Assembly (NCBI RefSeq): GCF_036323495.1
Contig: NZ_AP028947.1
Location: 3,162,001-3,226,000 of the forward strand
Length of the DNA stretch: 64,000 nucleotides
Direction of reading: 5' to 3'
From: Limnobacter thiooxidans
GTDB taxonomy: Bacteria; Pseudomonadota; Gammaproteobacteria; Burkholderiales; Burkholderiaceae_B
Shown here: piece by piece, positions 30,006-38,526 of the stretch
Position numbering within the stretch: position 1 is the first letter of the stretch
How the letters are laid out: every line of letters starts with the position of its first letter
Translations under genes and position numbers: made by a program
Notes under the pieces: model-generated
Database searches by the model: none
What the model saw: the letters and a program-made list of their open reading frames with translations, nothing else
Told to the model about the DNA's origin: nothing

Positions 30006-31937
30006 ATGTTGTTGGGTTTAAAAGCCGCCACCTACCGAATCGGCACCACGATGCTGCTGGACCAGGTTGAATTTTCCATCGAAGAACGCGAACGCGTGGC
30101 CTTGGTCGGCCGTAACGGTACCGGGAAAAGTACCCTTTTCCGCATACTGACAGGCGAAACAACACCTGAGGATGGCCTGGTGATCAAGCAGGACGGGCTA
30201 CGCATGACTTGCCTGGAACAGGCTGTACCCCAGGAACACAACGAAACGATTTTTGATGTGGTTGCACAAGGGTTCGGCACTCTGGGCAAATCGATCAGTG
30301 TCAGTCGCACCTTGGGCCCGCGCAATCACGACGAACTGACTCCCGACGAGGCAAGCTTGCTGGAAAACGCCCAAAATGAATTGAGCGAACACCACGGCTG
30401 GCACCTGGAAAGTGAAGTGGACCAAATGCTTTCGCGCATGAAGTTACCCGCCGACCTGCCCTTCGCCAAACTGTCAGGTGGTATGAAACGCAAGGTGATG
30501 CTGGCCAAAGCCATGGTGAGCAACCCGGATGTGCTGCTACTTGATGAGCCTACCAACCACCTGGACATTCCGAGCATTGAATTGCTGGAAGAGCAGATTC
30601 GCCAGTTCAAGGGCGCTGTGATTTTTGTCAGCCATGATCGCTCATTCATGCGCAAACTGGCCACACGGGTCTGTGACCTGGACCGCGGCATGCTGAAAAG
30701 CTGGTCAGGCGGCTACGAGGGTTATCTGAAAGGCAAGGCGGAATTTTTGCATGCGCAAGAAAAAGCCACGGCCTTGTTTGACAAAAAACTGGCTGAAGAA
30801 GAAGTGTGGATTCGACGCGGCATTGAAGCCCGCCGAACCCGCAACGAAGGTCGGGTTCGCGCTCTGATGGAAATGCGCAAACAGTTCTCGGACCGCCGCA
30901 ATGTGGTGGGTACCGCCAAAGTACAGGTACAGGAGGCCGAGCGAAGCGGAAAGCTGGTGGCGGAAATGACCGACATCAACAAACAGCTGGGTGACTTGCA
31001 AATTCTGCGCAACTTCACCAACACGATTTTGCGTGGTGAGAAAATTGGATTCCTCGGTCCGAACGGAATTGGAAAAACCACGGCACTGCGGGTTTTGCTG
31101 GGGCAACTGCCTCCCGATTCCGGAACCGTGAAACTGGGCACCAAGCTGGAAGTTGCGTATTTTGATCAATTGCGCAGCCAATTCAACGAAGAAGACACGG
31201 CGGTAGAAATCATCGGCGCCGGCAAGGAGTTCATCACGATTGATGGTCAGGCCAAACATGTCATCGGCTATTTGCAAGACTTCCTGTTCACACCCGACCG
31301 CGCCCGCCAGCCGGTGCGAAGCCTGTCCGGAGGCGAGCGTGCCCGCCTGATTCTGGCGCAATTGTTTGCGACACCCTCGAACGTGATGGTACTGGACGAA
31401 CCCACCAACGACCTGGACATTGAGACACTGGAATTGCTGGAAGAAAAGTTGATGGCCTACCAGGGCACCTTGATTCTTGTCAGTCACGATAGGGAGTTTC
31501 TGAACCAGATCGTAACCCGCTGCCTGGTGTTTGAAGGCCAGGGCGTGGTGGGCGACTATGTGGGTGGCTATGACGACTGGCTGCGCCAACGAACTACAGA
31601 CCCTTGGGCCAACGTAGGCAAAGAGCGGCTTGAAAACACACCGATGAGCCCGGCGGCAACAGTTGCTGCGACCACAGTTGCGGCATCACCTCAACCTCCG
31701 GCAGCACCCGTCAAAAAAGCAAAAAAGCTGGGCTACAAAGAACAGCGCGAACTCGAAACGCTGCCCGGATTGATCGAAACACTGGAAACTGAACAGGCTG
31801 ACCTGGTGAACAAGATCGGAGCACCTGATTTTTATCAGCAGGAAAGCAGCGTAGTGACCGCAGCCCAGGCACGGCTTTCAGCTTTGGAAGAAGAGCTGCA
31901 GCAGGCCTATGCACGCTGGGAAGAATTGGACGCCTGA
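30006..31937 (+). CDS. uup: ABC-F family ATPase, Uup-like
   Basis: ABC-F proteins bind ribosomes or DNA-repair structures and have no membrane domain. The 643-residue product has two nucleotide-binding domains: GRNGTGKST, LSGGMKRKV, LLLDEPTNHLD, then GPNGIGKTT, LSGGERARL, VLDEPTNDLD. The C-terminal Glu-rich coiled coil after a Lys/Pro linker is the Uup-type DNA-binding tail. ATG at 30006 sits 2 bases after the Nudix stop. Longer in-frame starts run back into the Nudix gene and were rejected. Confidence 0.93.
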   Translation: MLLGLKAATYRIGTTMLLDQVEFSIEERERVALVGRNGTGKSTLFRILTGETTPEDGLVIKQDGLRMTCLEQAVPQEHNETIFDVVAQGFGTLGKSISVSRTLGPRNHDELTPDEASLLENAQNELSEHHGWHLESEVDQMLSRMKLPADLPFAKLSGGMKRKVMLAKAMVSNPDVLLLDEPTNHLDIPSIELLEEQIRQFKGAVIFVSHDRSFMRKLATRVCDLDRGMLKSWSGGYEGYLKGKAEFLHAQEKATALFDKKLAEEEVWIRRGIEARRTRNEGRVRALMEMRKQFSDRRNVVGTAKVQVQEAERSGKLVAEMTDINKQLGDLQILRNFTNTILRGEKIGFLGPNGIGKTTALRVLLGQLPPDSGTVKLGTKLEVAYFDQLRSQFNEEDTAVEIIGAGKEFITIDGQAKHVIGYLQDFLFTPDRARQPVRSLSGGERARLILAQLFATPSNVMVLDEPTNDLDIETLELLEEKLMAYQGTLILVSHDREFLNQIVTRCLVFEGQGVVGDYVGGYDDWLRQRTTDPWANVGKERLENTPMSPAATVAATTVAASPQPPAAPVKKAKKLGYKEQRELETLPGLIETLETEQADLVNKIGAPDFYQQESSVVTAAQARLSALEEELQQAYARWEELDA

Positions 31938-31963
31938 GAAAGATCAAAGCGTTGCTGTCAAAA

Positions 31964-32836
31964 CTAGGAACGGGGACTTGCAGGCAAGGGGGCAAGCTGC
32001 CCCTGCGGGGTCAGTTGGATGTTCAGAGAATCCCACACTTCAGTGGCTTCCTGGTACGCACCAGCCAGCTGTAAACGCATGCCATAAAACAGCCTGGATT
32101 CAGGAAGCGCATTTGGAGTGTCGGGCACCCTGGCTTGAAGCAAAGCCCTGGCTGTTTCCTCGCTGGCAATGTGAAAGCTGCCGCTGACCACTCGGCCACC
32201 AGTTAAACGTCTGACTTCCCAAGTGAAGCTTTGCCCCCATTCAAACCTGGCGGCTGGCGGCAGGGTCAGGTACTCGCCTTCAAGTGGTTCGACCCAAAAG
32301 CGCTTTCCTTTGGCATCAAACAACATCAAATTGCCTTCGCGCGGCAAATCGCCCTTAAACAAAAACTCTGGATTGCGTGTAAGCAAAAGCGAACCATCCA
32401 CAGGGTAAAGCGCCTGCAAGGTGATCTCTGACTCTTGTAGCTTGTCTTTGCTGACCACGCCGCGCGGCCGGGCATACACGGCAATCCAGTGATCGATCAA
32501 ATCCAGTTCGGCTGGGGCAAGCGAAAACACTTTCGGGGCGGGCCCGGTGATCAGGCGAACAGTGTCTGCAATCACTTTCAACCTTGCCGGTCCGTTAAAT
32601 ACGCGGCGATTGCCCGTACTCAGGACGGCCACTGAAAATCGCTGTCCTCTGGGCACATTCACCGTGTGTCCATGCAACAAGCGCTGAGTGGGCAAGGCCC
32701 GGTACTGCTGCCCTTTGAGGTTGGTCACGAGTACCTTGTCAGTGGCCGCCAGCACGAACACAACTGCATCCCCAGCTTGGGCAAGGCCGGTGAACAGTCC
32801 ACACACCAACAACAGACACGACAAAACCCTTTTCAA
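31964..32836 (-). CDS. Exported protein of unknown function, coupled to pldA
   Basis: The 290-residue product has a clear signal peptide (MKRVLSCLLLVCGLFTGLAQA) and no later membrane segment, so it should be periplasmic. After the signal, a beta-rich stretch (KGQQYRALPTQRLLHGHTV, VPRGQRFSVAVLS) loosely resembles FecR-like iron/sensor domains. The C-terminal part, LFYGMRLQLAGAYQEATEVW, looks like one TPR-like helix pair. I cannot name a family. The ATG overlaps the pldA stop by 4 bases, which suggests a joint role at the cell envelope. Confidence 0.7.
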   Translation of the reverse strand: MKRVLSCLLLVCGLFTGLAQAGDAVVFVLAATDKVLVTNLKGQQYRALPTQRLLHGHTVNVPRGQRFSVAVLSTGNRRVFNGPARLKVIADTVRLITGPAPKVFSLAPAELDLIDHWIAVYARPRGVVSKDKLQESEITLQALYPVDGSLLLTRNPEFLFKGDLPREGNLMLFDAKGKRFWVEPLEGEYLTLPPAARFEWGQSFTWEVRRLTGGRVVSGSFHIASEETARALLQARVPDTPNALPESRLFYGMRLQLAGAYQEATEVWDSLNIQLTPQGQLAPLPASPRS

Positions 32837-33912
32837 TACCAGCCCACCAAAGACAAGCCCAAACCGAGATAATCCGATCTGTAATTGTAATCAATGAGAC
32901 TTTCGCCATACCCGGAGAAATACTGCAAATGTCCTCGCAAGTTGCTGGTCAACGGGAAGGCCCAGTCTAATTGCACAGCCCCCCTGGACTGGTCACCGCC
33001 GCGGAAATTATGACGGGTCAACAGCGAATATTCGTGGCCTTCGCTTTTGTGAACAAGCAGCAAGTCACCGCGGCCCATGTAATCGCTGATGTCCGGGTTG
33101 TCGTCTTCGGCCGAGTCTTCTGACAGACGAACCCAAGGACGAATCTGGACCATGGTGTTCTCGCGCTCAAAACCGACCATGCCGATGAGCCGGTTCCACG
33201 AACGGGACAAAGGCAACGCCCGGCCGTTGGATTGGTGGTTCAAACTCAAGCCCAGCAAACGGGGTTCCCAGCCGGTTGCGTCCTTGAATTCGGACCAACT
33301 TGAGCGCCAGGTGAAAATCAGCTCGGGTTCGTAATTGGTTTCACGGAAAGGCCGGGACAGTTCCTGATTGAATGTTTGCCATCGGCTGGACTGGGTGTAC
33401 GCAAACCACAAGTCGCCATTGTCACCGATGATGTCTTCCATCACTTTGGTTTTCAAACTCAGCTGAAACTTGCTTTCGTTTTGATCCAGATTCTCGGAAG
33501 TGGTGGTGGTGTTGGCCGGATTGGGGCTGCTTGGCCGATTGTTCGGGGATGCGTTGTGATACACCGGCAGCAGGTAGACTGGCTTGTACGGGCTGATTGA
33601 AAACGTGCCCCGCTTGGAGGATGGAGCCAACTCCCACCGGCGGTCCAGCCAGGACAGTGTGGTTTCTTCAGCGTTTTTATAAAGCAGCAAACCGCCGTCC
33701 ACCGGAGCGGCGGCCGCCGGGGCAGTGCCGTCTTTTACAACCAGGCTTCGGCCTGTGGCATCATCAAAGCAGCGCAGGCGAAGTTGGTCGTCTTCCAGAA
33801 ACAGGCAGGCGCGCAATGCGCGTTCGTCCAGTGTCTTGTTGGCAATGGTTTCAGTTTGAGCCCCTGCGTTCAGACAAAACAGGCTCAAGGTCAAAAGGAT
33901 GAATTTGTTCAT
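32833..33912 (-). CDS. pldA: Outer-membrane phospholipase A
   Basis: OMPLA is a beta-barrel that hydrolyses phospholipids in the outer leaflet when the membrane is disturbed. The 359-residue precursor has a signal peptide (MNKFILLTLSLFCLNAGAQ) and an extra N-terminal Cys-containing region. The barrel carries the catalytic HQS in LGLSLNHQSNGRALPLSRSWNR-type context and ends in aromatic VGWY. I chose ATG at 33912 because a longer start adds a basic non-signal leader. It is coupled to the unknown exported protein and divergent from the merR gene. Confidence 0.9.
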   Translation of the reverse strand: MNKFILLTLSLFCLNAGAQTETIANKTLDERALRACLFLEDDQLRLRCFDDATGRSLVVKDGTAPAAAAPVDGGLLLYKNAEETTLSWLDRRWELAPSSKRGTFSISPYKPVYLLPVYHNASPNNRPSSPNPANTTTTSENLDQNESKFQLSLKTKVMEDIIGDNGDLWFAYTQSSRWQTFNQELSRPFRETNYEPELIFTWRSSWSEFKDATGWEPRLLGLSLNHQSNGRALPLSRSWNRLIGMVGFERENTMVQIRPWVRLSEDSAEDDNPDISDYMGRGDLLLVHKSEGHEYSLLTRHNFRGGDQSRGAVQLDWAFPLTSNLRGHLQYFSGYGESLIDYNYRSDYLGLGLSLVGWY

Positions 33913-33973
33913 GATTGCGTGCTGCGAGAAGCGTGACTGGCTAGATACTCTCACATTTGGTTACAATTCCTAA

Positions 33974-34855
33974 ATGGTTTCATTCCGCTTTAAAAAATCG
34001 TCGGCAAACAAAGACACTTCGCCCAGTGGGCCCGGTCGCGAGTTCACCATTGACGAACTGGCCCGCACGGCCAACACCACGGTTCGCAATGTGCGCGCCT
34101 ACCAGGACAGGGGGCTGCTGGCACCACCAGAGAAACGTGGCCGAGTGGGCTTCTACAATGAGGACCACCTTTCACGCCTGAAACTGGTGGGCCAAATGCT
34201 GGGCCGTGGCTATACCCTGAACAACATTCAGGAAATGCTGGATGCGATCGACAAAGGCTACGACCTTCGGCAACTGCTGGGTTTAACGCACGCCATCACC
34301 AGCCCGTGGACCGATGAAATTCCGAAAAACTTCAATCCGGTTCATTTGGCCACCATGTTCGGGACCAATCTCAGCAGGGGCGCCTTGGCCAAAACCATTG
34401 AACTGGGTTTGCTGGAACCTGACGGCCTGCGCTACCGCGCACCCAGTCCGAAAATTCTGCATGCTGGCGCGGAAATGGCTAGTGAGGGCATTCCCCTGCT
34501 GGACTTGCTCGAATTGATCGATTCCCTGCGGGGGCACCTGGAAAGTTTTTGTGACCAAGCGGTGTCACTGTTCGTCAAGGAACTGGACCAGTATGGCGAT
34601 AACCTTCCACCCAAGGAAGAGTTGCCGAGGTTGGCTCAGCTGATCTGGAAAATACGGCCTTTGGCCATGACTGCAATTGAGTCTGAGGTGTCTCGGGCGC
34701 TTCAAAAATCGGCAAGCAAATTCGTCAATGACCGCATTGTCGGCTTGATTGACAAGATGGCCGAGGAAATGCCAAACACCTTGGGCCAACAAGCCGAATC
34801 CTGGGTGCCCCCTCCCGAATCAACCGAGTCCCAGGACAAAGACAAAAAATCTTGA
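33974..34855 (+). CDS. MerR-family transcriptional regulator
   Basis: The 293-residue product has a MerR winged helix-turn-helix near residues 23-90: FTIDELARTANTTVRNVRAYQDRGLL, then GRVGFYNEDHLSRLKLVGQMLGRGY. The long C-terminal region (about 190 residues) is helical without a Cys metal-binding pattern, so the effector is unknown. The C-terminus is acidic and Lys-rich. It is convergent with the PP2C gene (8-base gap) and divergent from pldA with a short gap, so autoregulation or pldA control is possible. Confidence 0.85.
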   Translation: MVSFRFKKSSANKDTSPSGPGREFTIDELARTANTTVRNVRAYQDRGLLAPPEKRGRVGFYNEDHLSRLKLVGQMLGRGYTLNNIQEMLDAIDKGYDLRQLLGLTHAITSPWTDEIPKNFNPVHLATMFGTNLSRGALAKTIELGLLEPDGLRYRAPSPKILHAGAEMASEGIPLLDLLELIDSLRGHLESFCDQAVSLFVKELDQYGDNLPPKEELPRLAQLIWKIRPLAMTAIESEVSRALQKSASKFVNDRIVGLIDKMAEEMPNTLGQQAESWVPPPESTESQDKDKKS

Positions 34856-34862
34856 CCCGTGG

Positions 34863-37800
34863 TCAGAGCAAAACCAGCAGCCGATTGGATGATTGTGTAG
34901 ACCTGTAGGCGAAGCGCCTTGACACGGCCCTTATCAGGGCTAGCCCCATACCGCCCTCGGGCAGCTCGCTCAGGCTGAAATCCTGCTGAAACGATTCAAC
35001 ATTGCGCATGTTGTCCAGCACTGCCGCCGGTATTCTGCTGCCATGGTCTTCGACCAGCACTGCGATGCCGTGTTGAAATGCAGCCACGATCAAACCCAAA
35101 GGCGCCGGCTGCAGGTCTTTGAAGCCGTGCACCATGACATTGGTCATGGCTTCAGACACCACCAGGTCAGCGTTGTAGCAAAGGTCCTCGGCATACGCCA
35201 GCCCCTCGACAAAGGTACGAACCGCTTCACTCATACGCCCGATATTCAAGGTATCAGCAACCACGCTGAAAGCCAGGCTATCGAGGTATTGCCCCAGGTC
35301 CAGGGGTGGGTTGTCTGCTGAAAACTCGTCATCTGCCGATTGACCCAAAGCACGGACTTCCCGAAGCAAGGTTCTGAGTTGCTCATCAGAAAACGTGCAA
35401 AGCACTGGCTCGAAACTTTCCCGCCATTGAATTCCCAGCAAGGCGAGATCGCCGGATGGCATTTGAGTTTGGCGGGAAGGTGATAGCAGGCGCGAAAACT
35501 CTTTGCCCAAGACATTGGGCCCTTGTTCATCCACCAGAATGTCATTGGCCCAAGCGTTGAAGTCAGAAATTCCGAATGCTTCGGAACAATCCTGCGAATA
35601 GAAGAAAAGCCTGCTACCGGGGCGAATGACGTCCTGATAGACCACGTGGCCTTTTCTCAACTCACCCGGATTCAGCTTGGGGAGTACAACATGCAGGGGC
35701 GAGAGTCCAGGCTGGGCAAGCACCATGGACCAGGCGCCGATACCGGCCACCAGCAAGGTACCTTGATCCAGGTTCATCAATCCGTAAAGCAGATCAAACT
35801 CTGGCGCTGCATCATCCAGCGCAGGAGAGATGCTGGACAATTGAGCGAGTACCTGCTCGGGACTGGCGAGGTAACGGCGAACCTTCGCGCTGGTTTCCTC
35901 AACAGGAAACAGCACGCGCGTGGCACGGGCCATTGAAAACCAGCGCGCAAGGGCCATGGTTTGAAGGGCAGTGGCCGTGTCTTCCCCCGGCATCGAAATC
36001 ATGAAAAAGCCATGTTCGTTGCTTTGGGTTTGCAACAGGCCCATCTGCTTTCCACACACATAACCCTTGGGTTGATACAGTGTTTGAACTGCGCAGGGCC
36101 AGGGTTCAACCCGGCTCTTGGGTAACAACGCGCGTTGAATTCTTGATACTTCACGCATGTCACGCTGCAGGGCTTCATACAATTGGCTGAGCTCGGTGTG
36201 CCTGCGCTCTAACCCAGTGTGAAGGTCAGCGATCCGTTCCGCTGTTTTGAGACGAACCTTGAGCTCACTGGGGTTGACCGGCTTGGTCATGAAGTCGTCT
36301 GCGCCCACCCGCAGGCTGTGCAACAAATCATCGCGAGAAGCGTAACCGGTGATCATGATGATGTAGGTATAGGCGTTGCCCCGTTGAGCACTCACCTGCT
36401 CGCAAAGCTCGATTCCGCTCATGCCGGGCATGTCCCAGTCTGTAAGTACAAAATCGGGCTGTTCGCTCTCGATCAAGGCCAGCGCATCGTGGCCATTTTT
36501 GGCGGAATGCACCTTGTAGCCCCAACTGTTGAGCATGGCCTCAAAGATACGCAGAAAACTGCGCGAGTCGTCCACAATCACAATGGACTTGGCGGCGGAC
36601 AAGGGAATTGGACTCAATTCACCGCTCGATTGATTGCCCTGCACACCTTGCAAGCGAAATACAGGCTCAGGTAACTGTCGATCAACGTCTGTGTGTACAT
36701 GTTGATCCAGCAAACCCGGCCGGGGCGCAATCATCAGGATGGAAACATCGTCCTCAAACCCTTTTTGCTGTACGACCGGGCCTCCCCACTTCTCCACAGT
36801 CCAGCGGATACATTCAGGCAAATCTGCACAACGCCCAAGTCGAACCTGCTCTGTTATGCACTGGAGAAGCCGCTCTTCCCCAAATGATTCAGCGCTGGAG
36901 GACAACACCTCTGTAACTCCATCAGAGTAGAGAACAAGGGCTTCATCCTCGCCGAGTGTCAGCTCGATGTCTTCAAAATCATCAAAGTCGAATAGACCAA
37001 CCGGGTACCCTCCTTGACCCAATACCTGAACACCGCCCTGGCCTGTCAACAAGATGGGCGAAGGGTGCCCAGCCTGGCAAAGGGAAATCTGACGTGTTGC
37101 GGTGTTGAAGATGCCGTAAATCATGGTGAAATACGACAGGTCCGACTCGGTTTGCTGGAAAAGTCGATTCAGCCGGGCCACCACATCCCTGGGACGGGAA
37201 ACCGCACGGATGCCATCTGCACCAACCGAACTTTCCAGTACGAGGCTTGAGCTGGAGTTGTCAGCAAACATTTGTACCAGTTGCATCGACTTCACGGCGG
37301 CCGGAATACCATGCCCCGACACATCCAGCAGATAAAAGCCATACACATCAGGCTGCAGTTCGAAAACATGCAAATGGTCGCCGGAAACATATTTCGACGG
37401 TACAGACAACCACTGATAATTCAAGCCGGCAAAGGGACTTTCGGGTTCGGGAAGGTAACTGCGTTGGAGGCTGGACACTGCCCTGAGGTCTTGAGCAATC
37501 ACATCGTGAGCCCGAGAGAGCTCGTCGGTTTTGCGGGCCAGCTGGGCCTGCAACTCAATTCGACGAACAGCCGATTGGAGACGGGCTTCAAGTTCACTGC
37601 CATCAACCGGCTTGGCGAGCACGTCGTCTGCACCAGCGTCGAGTGCCTTGATCAGGAACTCCTCATCATTCTGGGCTGACATCAAGATGATGTAGGTATA
37701 TTGCCCCAGATTCAGGTTGCGCAGGGTCAGACACAATTCCGTACCTTGCATTTCCGGCATTTGCCAATCGGCCAGCACCAACTGGATTTTCTTTTGCTGA

Positions 37801-37949
37801 ATCAGCTCAATGGCCTGTTGTCCGCTTTCCGCGAATTCCACCGGGTAACCCCACTTGGCCACCATGTGGACAAACAGGTTGCGCTCGACCACCGAATCAT
37901 CAACTACCAGAATTCGAGGCAGGGATTTACCAGGGTCATTGGCCTGCAC
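34863..37949 (-). CDS. REC-PP2C-REC-pseudoPP2C-HATPase partner-switching protein
   Basis: The 1028-residue protein contains, in order, a receiver (phospho-acceptor D61, K113), a SpoIIE-type PP2C phosphatase and a second receiver (D504, T534, K556). A degenerate PP2C-like domain (about 600-845) and a C-terminal HATPase of the anti-sigma kinase type follow. The first PP2C keeps its metal Asp residues (D191, D209, D343, D400/401). In the second, D191, D209 and D343 correspond to K634, S652 and Q786. The HATPase has E933, N937, D968-H-G and GGMG near 1000. It probably dephosphorylates and phosphorylates the STAS protein encoded 6 bases upstream. The start is GTG. Confidence 0.9.
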   Translation of the reverse strand: MQANDPGKSLPRILVVDDSVVERNLFVHMVAKWGYPVEFAESGQQAIELIQQKKIQLVLADWQMPEMQGTELCLTLRNLNLGQYTYIILMSAQNDEEFLIKALDAGADDVLAKPVDGSELEARLQSAVRRIELQAQLARKTDELSRAHDVIAQDLRAVSSLQRSYLPEPESPFAGLNYQWLSVPSKYVSGDHLHVFELQPDVYGFYLLDVSGHGIPAAVKSMQLVQMFADNSSSSLVLESSVGADGIRAVSRPRDVVARLNRLFQQTESDLSYFTMIYGIFNTATRQISLCQAGHPSPILLTGQGGVQVLGQGGYPVGLFDFDDFEDIELTLGEDEALVLYSDGVTEVLSSSAESFGEERLLQCITEQVRLGRCADLPECIRWTVEKWGGPVVQQKGFEDDVSILMIAPRPGLLDQHVHTDVDRQLPEPVFRLQGVQGNQSSGELSPIPLSAAKSIVIVDDSRSFLRIFEAMLNSWGYKVHSAKNGHDALALIESEQPDFVLTDWDMPGMSGIELCEQVSAQRGNAYTYIIMITGYASRDDLLHSLRVGADDFMTKPVNPSELKVRLKTAERIADLHTGLERRHTELSQLYEALQRDMREVSRIQRALLPKSRVEPWPCAVQTLYQPKGYVCGKQMGLLQTQSNEHGFFMISMPGEDTATALQTMALARWFSMARATRVLFPVEETSAKVRRYLASPEQVLAQLSSISPALDDAAPEFDLLYGLMNLDQGTLLVAGIGAWSMVLAQPGLSPLHVVLPKLNPGELRKGHVVYQDVIRPGSRLFFYSQDCSEAFGISDFNAWANDILVDEQGPNVLGKEFSRLLSPSRQTQMPSGDLALLGIQWRESFEPVLCTFSDEQLRTLLREVRALGQSADDEFSADNPPLDLGQYLDSLAFSVVADTLNIGRMSEAVRTFVEGLAYAEDLCYNADLVVSEAMTNVMVHGFKDLQPAPLGLIVAAFQHGIAVLVEDHGSRIPAAVLDNMRNVESFQQDFSLSELPEGGMGLALIRAVSRRFAYRSTQSSNRLLVLL

Positions 37950-37955
37950 GCTGTC

Positions 37956-38294
37956 TCAGGCCTGCTGAAAAAAGGCGATTGCTTTGGGCATGTCGTCCAG
38001 CAAAGAAAACTGACGATCCATGCGAGACAACTCGAACATCATTCGAACTGATTTGTTCATGCCAATCAATGTCAATTTACCCTGGTTGTTGCTGATGTTT
38101 TTGAGCAAGGCGACCAGCGATCCGAGACCACCAGAATCGACCAGCTTCACGGCAGAAATATCAAGGGCGAATTTTTTACTGGTTTCTAACTTTGAAACCA
38201 CAGCGTTCCGTATGATTGTGCCCACGGCGCTGTCGAGACGGACCGCTTCGACCTTCAATACAAACACATCGCCGATGTCTTCTGTTGAAACCAT
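37956..38294 (-). CDS. STAS-domain anti-sigma factor antagonist
   Basis: The 112-residue protein is a single STAS domain with the phosphorylation site S54 in KLVDSGGLGSL, as in SpoIIAA/RsbV-type antagonists. Such proteins switch partners when their Ser is phosphorylated by a HATPase kinase or freed by a PP2C phosphatase. Both activities are present in the next gene, 6 bases downstream. Its output partner is unknown. Candidates are a distant sigma factor or a c-di-GMP enzyme. It is divergent from the cellulose operon. Confidence 0.9.
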   Translation of the reverse strand: MVSTEDIGDVFVLKVEAVRLDSAVGTIIRNAVVSKLETSKKFALDISAVKLVDSGGLGSLVALLKNISNNQGKLTLIGMNKSVRMMFELSRMDRQFSLLDDMPKAIAFFQQA

Positions 38295-38349
38295 TTAACC
38301 CACCCTAAACTTATAGATCTCTCACACAAAAAGTGCGACTTTTACGACA

Positions 38350-38470
38350 CTTTATTTAATAATTGATCAAATAAAGCGCTATGACTGGAGCATATACAAA
38401 ACCTTGGTATAGCGTGACAATGAATGTGGAATAATTCCCACAAGAAACAGAAAAACCCGCAAACGGGTTT
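38350..38470. promoter_or_regulatory. Divergent control region with three dyads (STAS gene / cellulose operon)
   Basis: The 232-base gap is AT-rich. CTTTATTT (38350-38357) is mirrored by AAATAAAG (38369-38376). TGTGG-AAT and ATT-CCACA form a dyad with a bulge at 38425-38442. AAACCCG (38453-38459) and CGGGTTT (38464-38470) form a 7-bp hairpin with a 4-base loop and only a short T run. These are candidate operators and a leader hairpin before bcsB. No promoter hexamers could be fixed with confidence. Confidence 0.45.
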
Positions 38471-38526
38471 ACTCAAGTTTGCAACTCAAAGTTCATGTAC
38501 CCCTTATCTTATTACCAAGCCCAGCG

